From positions 20,436,375-20,500,374 of the forward strand of contig JAPWDM010000011.1 of the NCBI GenBank assembly GCA_035578155.1: 64,000 bases of DNA, in the 5' to 3' direction. This document shows positions 40,147-50,510 of the stretch, one piece after another. The notes under the pieces were generated by a model. The model was not told where the DNA came from. It searched no databases and worked only from the letters and a program-made list of their open reading frames with translations. This DNA is from Brachynemurus nebulosus. Its lineage: Eukaryota > Arthropoda > Insecta > Neuroptera > Myrmeleontidae. A program made the position numbers and the translations under genes. Within the stretch, counting starts at the first letter, position 1. The number at the start of each line of letters is the position of its first letter.

Positions 40147-41118
40147 GAGATACGCAATGAAACGGACAATTAAGTTTGATGCAGATTTTTTATTAGAAAA
40201 ATAATTTTTTAAGAAAAATCAACAATATTTCCAATATCTCAATGTATTTTACTCACATACACTAAAACATTTTTTCTCAAAATTATAACAGAAAATTCAT
40301 GGAAATCATTTAAAAGAAAAATCATTTTTGTCCGTTTCATGTCACCCTACGCATTGAAAAGGACACTGGGGTAGTGAAAAGGATAACAGTTACTAAATGA
40401 ACATAATGTACTGAAAATTAAATAAAATCTTAATTAAATACATTCTGTTATCAACATACAATAAATTATATCTAATTGTAAGTATTCTTAACCCATTAGC
40501 GCCCGGCGTATATGCTTGGATACACTTTTTTTTATTTAGAACATATTCTACTTAAAAAAGTAACTTCAAAGTGTTATTAAATTGACATTCTGCATAAAAA
40601 AACTCTGTTGAGGATAATTCCACCCATCGTACACGGTTCTGTACACGTGTCGAAGTCATAGAGGTGAAAACTTTTTTTCCCATCATTTTCTATATTTATA
40701 TCATTGAAACGAACGTCCGTTTCAATACTCCGACACCTGTCCGATTCAGTGCGTAACTAACCTTAAAATTGATTTGATAAAATGAGCTTGTTTAAAATAA
40801 TATTTTGAAAAGTAACTTAATGTTAATGTTTGACTAAAATATCAATACAATATCATATAAATCATCCAAAATACACTAAGTTTAATACCTTAAATTTGGG
40901 AACTTATTCAAAAGATCACTTTTTTTACTTTTTTAAAAAAAAATCTTTTATGATGCATACAATTAAAACAAGTCGTTTCTGGTAACTGTCATCTTTATAG
41001 CATAGTCTTTGGAGGTCAGTGCTGCTAATATCAAAGTTTGAATTTATTTGTTCAGTAACTTTCGCTAAAACAGATACCGTCCGTTTCAAAACGCGTCCGT
41101 TTCCTTGCGTATCTCCCC
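40144..41118. mobile_element. 975-bp TIR element nested in an H element
   Basis: Ends GGGGAGATACGCAATGAAAC and, inverted, GGGGAGATACGCAAGGAAAC, then GGAC. The flanking bases are TA on both sides and the element sits at the right border of a (TA)n tract. CCGTTTC-type motifs recur through the interior (about 40330, 40715, 41085). No transposase is visible. Confidence 0.85.
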
Positions 41119-41623
41119 TATGTAAATTTTAGTGTATTTATTATTTTCGGTTTCTAGGGACCTCAAAACAAATTTCTGCCATAGTCCCGGGCTCAAGTCG
41201 CGTCATGACAGTGGCTGTAATAGCTGAATTCCATTCTGGAAATTCGCTAAAAAAGAGTCGATATTTATCTGAATTACATGGCAGACCAAGTGGTCGAAAA
41301 ACGACATTTCATATTACACGACTAAATGTTATTCCAAGTAATAGTGAAAATAATTCGAGCATACAATAATTTTATTTAAGATTAAAGAACGGCTTTTAAA
41401 CATTTCTCTAATGCTTCAAAAAGTGTCGATATTTATCTGAATTACATGATCAGCCAAGTGGTCGGAAAACGACATTTCATATTACACGATCTAATGTTGT
41501 TATTCCAGTTAATGACGGCAATGATTCCAGCATACAATAATTCTGCTTAAGCTATAAAAACCATAAAAAGATTTACTGCTCAGTTTGCGTACCTAATTAT
41601 ATGTTTTTGATAGTTTTGTATAA

Positions 41624-41766
41624 AAGACCGTCCACATTCTCGCCGAGTTCCTCGCTGAGGTTGGCTGAGGCATATGAGTAGCATTGTAACACCAACCGCG
41701 AGGCACAACAAAATGCTACCCCACATTGTCGTACTCGGCCAACCTCGCGAGAATGTGGAGGGTCCT
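41624..41766. mobile_element. 143-bp Harbinger-like MITE, copy 2
   Basis: Ends AAGACCGTCCACATTCTCGC and, inverted, AGGACCCTCCACATTCTCGC, flanked by TAA on both sides. It shares the CCACATTCTCGCCGAGG core and an internal CATATGAGTAGCAT-type segment with the 37373 copy, so they form one family. Confidence 0.75.
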
Positions 41767-41954
41767 TAATATTGTATTTTGGTAAGAATATTAACCTTTA
41801 GTATCATTTTATAAAAATGTCCCTATAATTTTTTACAAGCTTATAAGAAGAGGTTATAAAAATACGCCGAAATATATTGTTTATTTTTTAAGAACAAAAA
41901 TTTTGACAAAAATATTATTCTTCAATCCGTGACAATGTACAATATTTGACACAT

Positions 41955-42026
41955 GGCCGTGACCAGGATTCGAACCTGGGTTACTACGGCCACAACGTAG
42001 GGTCCTAACCACTAGACGATCACGGC
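41955..42026 (-). tRNA. tRNA-His (anticodon GTG)
   Basis: A full cloverleaf reads on the minus strand: acceptor GCCGTGA/TCACGGC (7 bp), D stem GTCT/GGAC with AGTGGTTA loop, anticodon stem CTACG/CGTAG around TTGTGGC (anticodon GTG), variable loop TAACC, and T stem with GGTTCGAATCC. The internal promoter boxes A and B are the D and T arms. The gene is 72 nt and intronless. The position-73 discriminator is C, where eukaryotic cytosolic tRNA-His normally has A73 with an added G-1. No TTTT terminator occurs in the first ~40 bp downstream. It decodes histidine codons if expressed. A damaged second copy points away from it at 43061. Confidence 0.9.
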
Positions 42027-42168
42027 TATTTGAAGAGGTGATAATTGTATCCATTATTTATTACATATTGTTTTATAGCCAAGATATATAGGAAATTAAG
42101 ATCATGGTGCGTGCAATTATGTTTTGGTTAAGTAATTTCAATATTGATATAAACATAAAAACTGTATA

Positions 42169-43041
42169 CCAGGTGTCCCATTTGGAGGTATACATACGAT
42201 TTACATGTTAATTTTTAACATTGGATTCCCATAAGCAAAAAGTTATGTCACAAGAGTGCTTTGAACAAACTAATAATACTACCGAACCATTTCATTATCC
42301 GTACTACCATTATGCGTACGGTTTGTGTGTGTTTGTATATACATACACAATCTACGTGACAAAATTTTTAATGTAAATAAACATTTTTATGTAAACAAAT
42401 CTTCAATTTTTAACATATACAGGCGATTATTTTGAAAGTTAACATAAATATATGATAATAGTAATAATAGAAATTATTAATACACATATACCTATATTAT
42501 AATTTCCAAGCTTACAATTAGAAATAAATATTATGTAGCTAGAAAATATGACTTAAAAATTTATTTTTATAAAAATATTTTAATTTTTATTAAAAAATAA
42601 ATTGTCTAGAGAAACATCCTGTATATGATTCCTTTAAGGATACGACGTGTGTGTATTGTCGTACGCTTAATGAAATGGTCCGGTAATTTAATATTATAAC
42701 TACTGTTACTATAGCTTTAAAAATAATAATACAGTAAATTAAAGAAATGAATGTCGCAATTTTCAAGCAATTCACATTTTTATATAATAAATATTTGTAT
42801 CATCTGCATTTTTTATTTTTTTGAAAATAAATATTAAAATAATAAAAATACTAAAAAAATATTCTGTTGAAGAAATAGTGCAAATAATTTGGTGGAAAAA
42901 AATTATTTTATAAAAGAAAATTACCAAAAATAGGAATATGTTTATCCAGAGCACTCTTGTGACGTAACTTTTTCCTAATGGGCATCTAATGTTAAAAATT
43001 AACATGTAAATCGTATGTATACATCCGGCCGGGACATCCGG
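42169..43041. mobile_element. 873-bp TIR element with TA target duplication
   Basis: Ends CCAGGTGTCCC and GGGACATCCGG are flanked by TA on both sides. The inverted repeats extend about 110 bp inward, with a stretch of ~30 identical bases around 42190-42220 and 42988-43020. No transposase is encoded; long hydrophobic frames inside (42590-43005, minus) look like AT-rich noise. The TA TSD suggests a Tc1/mariner-type nonautonomous element. It fills most of the spacer between the two tRNA-His copies. Confidence 0.75.
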
Positions 43042-43060
43042 TATATGTAATCCTTATGTA

Positions 43061-43526
43061 GCCGTGATCGTCTATTGCAGTGTTTCGCAAACTTTTCTCA
43101 TCGTGAAACAATTTTTAAGTTCTAAAATTTTTATGGAACACTAATGTACATTTTATTACCCGCGCGATTTAAACTAATTTGTATTATCCACATGTACATA
43201 TTGTTTTACACTTTATTTATACAAACTATGTGCATTAGAATTACATTACATATGATAGTTTTGATTACATAATTCTATAAGTTTTATAAAATGTTTTTTT
43301 TTTAGTCATAGAACTTTTGATAGGGATATCTGTAGCATCAATATCCTTCATGAATTATTTTCAGACAACAAACACCATAAAATTACATTCAAAATTTAAA
43401 AAAAATAGTGTTATTCGTAAACCTAATTCTTTTTTTTTGCGGAACACAGTTTGGAATACGCTGGTCTAATGGCTAGGACTTTACGCTGTCGCCAAAATAA
43501 CCTATGTTTGAAGCCTGGCCACAGCA
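43061..43526 (+). pseudogene. tRNA-His pseudogene split by a hAT element
   Basis: The 5' part (GCCGTGATC then GTCTA) is at 43061-43077 and the rest resumes at 43464 (GTCTAATGGCTAGGAC) through 43526. The order and spacing match the intact tRNA-His at 41955-42026. A 386-bp element fills the gap and sits in the D-loop. Remaining positions are decayed: the anticodon loop reads CTGTCGC, the anticodon stem no longer pairs (TTACG against CAAAA) and the T arm has changes. Position 73 is A here, the canonical eukaryotic base. It is head-to-head with the intact copy. Confidence 0.85.
43078..43463. mobile_element. Nonautonomous hAT element inside tRNA-His
   Basis: The 386-bp element has terminal inverted repeats CAGTGTTTCGCAAAC and, inverted, CAGCGTATTCCAAAC. 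The flanking 8-bp duplications GTCTATTG and GTCTAATG match at 7 of 8 positions. An 8-bp TSD and CAGNG termini are hAT hallmarks. No transposase ORF is visible. Confidence 0.85.
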
Positions 43527-43596
43527 ATGTGTACAAGTCTACTGTCATGGAATAACTATTTTTTATTGTAATAAAAAATGAACGGATAATATATAT

Positions 43597-44499
43597 TTTT
43601 TTAACAGTTTCGTTCGGGTCAAAATCTCCCCAAATAAACCTAGAGGGCTGAAATTTTGTGTACAGGTTAAGCTAATAGCCAGACACTGTTTTTTGGAGGT
43701 TTCAACTTTTAACCCTTACCCCCACGATTTTTACGCCAATATTTCCTTAATTTTTTTGCTTGTTTTCTAACACGTCTAGAGACTCTCTAAGGAAACCTAG
43801 AGGGCTGAAATTTTGTACGTGTATTCAGTTAGTATCCAGCTAGTACCTTTTAGGGAGTCCACATTACTTTTTCCCCCACTTCTCCCATTTTTACATCGGA
43901 ATTGAATGCTATTGTTAAATGTATTTTAAATGCATTATTTTTATTCTAAATACAAGTAGGCGAATAGTAATTTTAAAAAATTTAAAAAAAAGTGAATATA
44001 ATTTTTGAACAAATGAAATACATACATATTAAGTAATTTAAAAACGTTATTAAAGTCACTATTTATTTATAAATTAGGAATTTTGGATTTTTATTATTTA
44101 TAAATAGAAATTTTGGATTTTTTTGGAAAGAAAAAATATCTTCATAAAAACCTTCCAGTTTATTATTTAAGTTCCTTTTTTAATATTTAAAAATAAAACA
44201 CAAAGGCAATTGGCGGATAAGCATGGGTAGGAATGCCCTCGTACGAATTGTGTTGGCTTTTTCCCTGCTAATTGCTATTGGCACAAAATTGAAATTTACT
44301 GAAATTCAGCCCTTAAAAACTTAAAACCTTTTTTTAAAGCCCTGATCAACCGGACACTCATCATCAGTTTTGAAACCACCAAAATGACAAATCGCTTATG
44401 GACTTTCAATTACATTTCGCTTGTAGACATTCAATACCGAAGATGAATGGAAAAATTAGACTTCCGTGATGGGGTTCCGCTGCTCACGGCGTTTTTTTC
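43597..44499 (+). repeat. P-family long repeat, copy B (5'-truncated)
   Basis: It aligns with copy A from about 28105 to 28998, beginning TTTTTTAACAGTTTCGTTCG and ending CTGCTCACGGCGTTTTTTT. Identity is high by eye. It retains two of the ~160-bp units and the non-repetitive 3' part. Confidence 0.75.
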
Positions 44500-45052
44500 T
44501 ACTCCTCTGGAAGAACACACTCATTACATATCCGTAAATTGTTGAGAAAGTTAGGCATTATTCAAAGGTGTGGAGAAATGATCATTACTCAATACCTTTT
44601 TGACCAATGAAATCACAGTATTAACCATTATTCAATGAGTTTGCGATTGTTTTGTGAAAAATGTATGTATCAAGTTTTAATTTAATATAATATATTAAAA
44701 AATAATTATATATAAAAATAATTATCTATAGAAATATAATATATTAAATAATAATTGTGCTTCATTTTCCTGTTTTACTCAGGCCTAACTAAATACTTAT
44801 ACCAAGTTTAAATTTCAATAATTACAAACCCTTCTAACTGATCCGTGGCTCATTGAAATGATCTGTACATGTTACTTAAAACTGTTTTGTTCTATTTTAA
44901 AAATTTTCAGTAAAAAAATATAGTTAGTTACATATAAGTATAACATTTTTAATTAAATTCCTAAAACCGTCTCTTTTTATTAAAAATATATTAAATCAGT
45001 TATAATTTACAAAACTACTCAACTTCTAGTAAATTTGTATTTATAGACCGGG

Positions 45053-46335
45053 AGGCATTAATAAGAAAGTGTTTACCCGTCGATTTAAAGAAAATTTCAT
45101 TTTCCATCTAAAAGTTTACCATTCGAAGTTACTAAAATGCTTTGTCGGCCAAACCATATCTTGTCCGGTTATGCGGGCCGACCTCGAAAATTGATCAATT
45201 TTTCGCGGCCCCCTTACCCATCGATTTAAAGAATATTTCATTTTTCATCTAATGTCGTTCTAAGTTTACCATCTGAAGTTACTAAAATGCTTTGTCGGCC
45301 AGGCCATTTATTGTCCAGTTGCGCGGGCCGACCTCGAAAAGTGGTCAATTTTTCGAGGCCCCCTTACCCATCGATTTAAAGAAAATTTCATTTTTCATCT
45401 AATAATTTACCATTCGAAGTTACTAAAATGCTTTGTCGGCCAGGCCATCTATTGTCCAGTTGCGTGGGCCGACCTCGAAAAGTGGTCAAAGATGATTTGA
45501 AGATCAAAAATATTTACTCAATTAGCTCTGTAATCGCGAGTCTGACAAAAATTTTGTAAGGATTTTTTTTTAATTATCTAGAACTTTTAATTGAAACATT
45601 TTGGCGAAAAATTAATATTTAAGAAATTATGGTAAAAACTAAAACTAACTAGTCAAAGCGTAAGAAACTTTAAGCCCATATAACTTTTGAATCCAAATAG
45701 AAACGTGCTTCTTAGCTTTTTTATAGAGCATTTTTTAATAAATAATTTCACCTAGTTAGTTTTTTAATGCAGTATCTGTTTGTCGATTTTAAGCGCAGCG
45801 AAAGTGAACAAGCAAGGTATGAAGCCACAGAAAATATTGCAAAATATCGTTAAACTTTCACTTTCAAAAAATACTAGTCTGACAGTACGTTAGCGTAGAC
45901 TTTTACATTACTATTAAAACTAATAAACAAAAAAAATCATATCAAGAAATAGTTGGTTAAAATAGTTATTCGAGATCGAAGACCCCGAATATGCTTTTCT
46001 TGCATTATATTAACCAACTATTTTTTATATGATTTTTTTTTTTGACCACTTTTCGAGGTCGGTCGACGCAACCGGACAAGAGATGGCCTGGACGACAAAA
46101 CATTTTAGTAACTTCGAATGGTAAACTTAGAACGACATTAAATGAAAAATGAAATCTTCTTTAAATCGATAGGTAAAGCGGCCTTGAAAAATTGACCACT
46201 TTTCGAGGTCGGTCCGCGTAACCGGACAAGATAAGGACTGGCCGACAAAGCTTTTTCGTAACTACTAATGATAAACTATTACATAAACAATGAGATTTTC
46301 TTTTTTCGATAGGTCAGCACTTTCTTATTACCGCC

Positions 46336-46336
<1 letters not shown>
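45053..46336. mobile_element. 1.28-kb fold-back element with tandem-repeat arms
   Basis: Ends AGGCATTAATAAGAAAGTG and, inverted, AGGCGGTAATAAGAAAGTG. The left arm holds three ~145-bp tandem units beginning TTACCC(G/A)TCGATTTAAAG (45073, 45214, 45364), each with ATGCTTTGTCGGCCA and GGGCCGACCTCGAAAA. The right arm holds two inverted units. Arms made of tandem repeats are the hallmark of Foldback/Galileo-type elements. The centre has its own ~35-bp inverted repeat (45932 and 46005-46040). A 28-bp A-run follows. Confidence 0.85.
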
Positions 46337-46368
<32 letters not shown>

Positions 46369-47662
46369 AAAGTACCTATCTTCAGTTATATGTATAAATG
46401 GTAACTTACTAGTAGAGAAATTGAAATTTTTTTCCGCGATTGTAAGAAGCGGCCCTTATCTAAATATTTATTTTAATATTTATTTTTATATCATAGAAGA
46501 AAATTCTTAAACCTCCAACAAATTTTAAACAATTCAATTAATTCATAAGTGATGAAGCATGGTTAAATTTAAGTGAAATGGACCATATATGTATACCTAA
46601 GCATGTACTATTTATTATAATAGGATCTAAATTTATAATTTTTCTCGTCTAAAATAAAACGATAAATTTTTATTGCTAAGGAAAAGCTCCGCCCAATAGA
46701 ATTTTTCATAAAGAACAAAAAAGAAAAAATAAAAACATTTGAACATGAATTAAGAACAAAACAAATAAATAACGCCAGGAAAAATGTAAACATGTGTGTT
46801 TATTTGTAATGTGATTTGTCAGCTAACAGTCACGTATTCAAGAAAAGTACTAATATCAATGACAATGAGTTTTATATTTTCCCTCTAATTTGTAGTTTTA
46901 ACATAAGTATTCTTTTTTATAACTATACAAAGACAATAAAATTTTCTTTCAAAGATTTCATCTTATCTATATGGGAAAACAGATTATAAAACCTTTTTCT
47001 AAAGTTATGTCAGAAAGGAAACGCGATAATTGAATTTGTGCCAAATTGGTGTAAGCTATCACTCTAAAAAACTGTTATAGCCTAGAACAATCCATACTGG
47101 TTATTTCATTCGTAAAATAAAAAGAAGATTGGTACATTATTTTGCGATTGGTAACTTGAGTTAAATTACCAATAAAATTAATTAATATTATTTTAATTTC
47201 TTGGCACATATCTGAATGGATTCAACAACCTTGAAATTTGCTTGATTCAACTTCGTCTAGCCAGCAAGAAGAACCATAGTGGCTTTTCTCGTTCGAAGGT
47301 ACCTATAGTTTTTTAACGCAACACCATAAAATAAATTGATATTCAAAAGTTTTAAGAGAAAAATCTGGAAGCATTAAAAGCGAAAACTGTCTAGATATTA
47401 TTCAATGATTATTACTATATGAATATCAGAAAAAGATGTTTAGTATTAGTATTAGTCACTACTATTGTTATACCTACTGTTTTGTATTAGTTCTCAAGAA
47501 CTCATTTTAAATTAAAATTGAAATTACTGTTTTAGAAAGTTCTTAAAACAATTTGACTCACAATTTCAACACAACACTCACCTATATGATGCCACAGCTT
47601 CGACTGCAGAGACTTCATTTTGTAATAAAGCCTAAATAAATACAAGTAAGACTTTATCTTAC
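46337..47662. other. Intergenic, starts with an A-run
   Basis: 28 consecutive A at about 46337-46364 abut the fold-back end. The remainder is AT-rich without recognisable genes. Confidence 0.55.
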
Positions 47663-48841
47663 AATTGAGCCGTTTATTTTGAAAGTGGGGCAAGTCCACT
47701 TTTGAAAAAAATGAAGATAATGGTAGTTATAGATAAGACTTAGTATGATCTTTTTATCTGTCAGCAATTCATAGTCAAAAAAATTCAGAAGCCTAATATT
47801 TGGAAGATTTAAGTTTTAGCTCTTAACAGTATTGTAAATCTGTTTATTTTGATAGTGGTACAAGTCCATCTTACAAGTAAAATTTCCGAGACCGGTCCTA
47901 TTGATTTTGATGATACTTAGAAACGTTGTAGAACACTAAAAAATAAGTAATACGTATTTTTTTATCTGCGGAAAAGCGGTTTGAAGGGGTGAAATCGTCC
48001 TGCAAAAATTGGGGTGAAAATTTAATTTCCCAAATATCTCGAAAACGGTAAGAAATAGAGCAAAAGCTTAAATTAGCGATATTGCTCTTTTTTAAAAAGC
48101 TATCCATTGATATGTAATTTGTTTAAATTACACCAACAGGGGTAGTTTAGGGCTAAAATTTGGGGGTTAATTATGCGAAAAGGGGTAAAAAATAAAAGAT
48201 AATAGAGTTTTGTTTACAGATTTCAAATGTACGTAAAAAAATATAATCGACCTGTTTTTACTCAGTTTACAAATATGAAATCCAGGGATAGTTTACTACG
48301 GAGGTGACTGTGTCGACATAATCGTACTATTTGAGTAATTGAAAACTTCTTCAAGGAAAATAGTTTAAAACAATTAGAATAAATTTCCAAATTCATTTTA
48401 AGCAACACTGCAAAGGGGGAGTCTCCCTTTTAAAGTACATACTTATTTTCATACACCCATTTCTACTACTAAGGCACTGGCAGGGGGTAATAATGTCACA
48501 CTATGTGCTTCTGAAGTTAAACTATCGTATGAAAAGTTTTTATTATGTTTATTTTTAAATGATAAAACTCAAATATTATCCATTAAAATTAACGATTAGA
48601 ATAATTCATTAATTTTGAAAGTGAGGCAAGTCCATTTAGCTTATAATAAAACCACTATTTTTTTTATTCAGTGCTATGAAAACTATTGGATTATAAACTT
48701 ACATTATCTAATACCACAAAATACAAAAAATATGTCTATTCACACTTACCAATATTTTTAAATTTATTGAAACGCAAACCCTTAAATATCTCGCAATAAC
48801 AAAATATGGACTACCCCACTTTCAAAATAAACGGCTCAATT
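47663..48841. mobile_element. 1.18-kb TIR element with subterminal repeats
   Basis: Ends share AATTGAGCCGTTTATTTTGA and continue AAGTGGGG, in opposite orientation. Diverged copies of the same motif (TTATTTTGATAGTGGTACAA near 47840; TTTTGAAAGTGAGGCAAGTC near 48612) lie inside. It ends 10 bp before the 48851 MITE. No nameable ORF and no clear TSD. Confidence 0.7.
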
Positions 48842-48850
48842 AGTAAATAA

Positions 48851-49301
48851 TAAGGCCCGATTTACATTAACGCTCCGCTCTCGGTACGATATCACTACGC
48901 TCCCGATTCGATATAATCTTGTTGTGTTCACATTACAGTGCTGATATCATGCTTGTACCTATTCGTTCTCTATTGACATTACAATGCTACTCTGGGTACG
49001 CTCCCAGTTCGTTCTCAGTTCGATACAAATATATTTTCATAATAACTGAATGCAAGCGGAGTAGAGTGGAATCAAAAAAGTGTTTACACTATAGGTACAA
49101 ACCATAACAAGTCTGATATCGCTCCGATAAAATATTACCTGAGTGGTATTGATATTTGAGTGACATTGGAGCGAGAGCGAACTGTGACTGATATCGGGCC
49201 GATATCAGAGCGATGATGTGAATACACTCATTGATTATTGTGTAAGAATATTATAGGGAGTGATATCGTACCGAGAGCGGAGCGTTAATGTAAATCGGGC
49301 C
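48851..49301. mobile_element. 451-bp MITE with perfect ~42-bp TIRs and TAA TSD
   Basis: The first 42 bases (48851-48892, starting GGCCCGATTTACATTAACGC) are repeated inverted without mismatch at 49260-49301. TAA flanks both sides. The interior repeats CGATATC- and GCTCCG-type motifs. Perfect arms suggest recent mobility; TAA suggests PIF/Harbinger. Confidence 0.88.
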
Positions 49302-49626
49302 TAAATCTTTCATTTTCCCTCAGTCTTTCTTCTCCTTGTTAAAAATTCAAGATATTATCTTTTACCTTTTTTCAATTTTTTTTATTCTTTTAAAATGATA
49401 AAAATACACTGCCAATGAGGGATGGCACACAGCTTCCTCAATATCATTTATTAACATCACGTTTGAAACAAGAACAACTTTAAGACAGGAACAGAGTGAC
49501 CTTATAACGATTCTGGTCTTCCAAAACCCTAAAAATGAAACACGATAGTTTCAAATTTCTCCATTAGAATACCGCCTTGAGTTCTATTCGATCCTATTAT
49601 TGATGATACTTAATTTTTATTTATTT

Positions 49627-49659
49627 CTGAAGATGGTCATTAATTGGCCGAAACATGTC
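49627..49659 (+). ncRNA. Hammerhead-ribozyme-like motif
   Basis: CTGAAGA, a short stem GGTC/GGCC, then GAAA and the palindrome ACATGT followed by C. This order resembles the small hammerhead ribozymes in Penelope-like retroelements. There is one extra T between CTGAAGA and the stem and I see no helix I partner, so activity is doubtful. Confidence 0.25.
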
Positions 49660-50510
49660 ATTTGATTTTGTTGCTGAGTTTTCGTTGTTGTAATTTGGTG
49701 ACAGGCTGTCGCAATTTTTCTTTTCCTTGTTTTTCATTTTCTATTATTGATTATCCTTTTATTCTCTTAAAATTTACAGTGGAATCAACGGCTTATGGAT
49801 TTCTAATTTTTTTTTTAAATACGCCACTGTTGAAAAATCATATAATGTATATTTTATTATTAACAATAATACCTTTTGTTAAGTCTATTTTATTTTCTGA
49901 ATGTGCCACGTTATTTAAATGTTAAATTTTCACTGTTTTTGTTTTTATTTGAGTTGTTTGAAATGTTGTTATAATATTATGTATGTTTTTTTCTATTTTG
50001 TGTGTTTGTTGGACGTTACACAAAACAGTAGTCACACAATGCAACATATACTACTTAATATTAACAGAAGAGCAATATGTATCTGTATGTACATACATCT
50101 AGAGTGAGTATATGTTTTACAATATTTCAACAAGTCACACAAGAGATGACAAATTTAATATCATTAAACATCTTTGATCACCTAATAAAAAATGTATAGG
50201 AGAAGAAAGCATGCTTTTGACCACACACACGCACCGTCCGCGCATCCACTGCAGAGTAATCATTTAGCTCTTTACAATCTTCTTTTTTTATAATTTATTT
50301 CAAAATTTTCTTTTTACAGTAGAGAAATATATGTAGGTATATGCAAGTTAGAATAAAAATTTTATGATTAATGATTAGTACGAAAGAAAATTTACAAATT
50401 AAATATTTAATGTTTTTTTTTTTTTTTCATTATTTTTTATCCAGGAGACCCACTAGTGTGACATTTTGAAAAAATTGAAATTTGTTTTTCCATGTTACGA
50501 TAGTCTATAC

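Larger units (their letters stand above)
39734..41250 (+). mobile_element. H-family element, copy 4, host of a nested element
   Basis: It opens AATACCCCTGTCGCAGCATC and closes TGGAAATTCGCTAA. Removing the 975-bp nested element leaves about 540 bp, close to copy 1. The copy itself interrupts a tandem array, and the uninterrupted array units supply the pre-insertion sequence. Confidence 0.8.
39590..41565 (+). repeat. Tandem ~155-bp array interrupted by an H element
   Basis: Units containing GACATTTCATATTAC, ACGACTAAATGTTATTCCA, ACAATAATT and CATTTCTCTAATGCTT occur at 39590-39733, 41251-41415 and 41416-41565. The H insertion falls directly after ATGCTT in the first unit. Confidence 0.75.

Noticed and set aside
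46608..46793. Membrane-like 61-codon frame
   Set aside because: Phe/Ile-rich product of AT-rich DNA, without a recognisable family or splice context.
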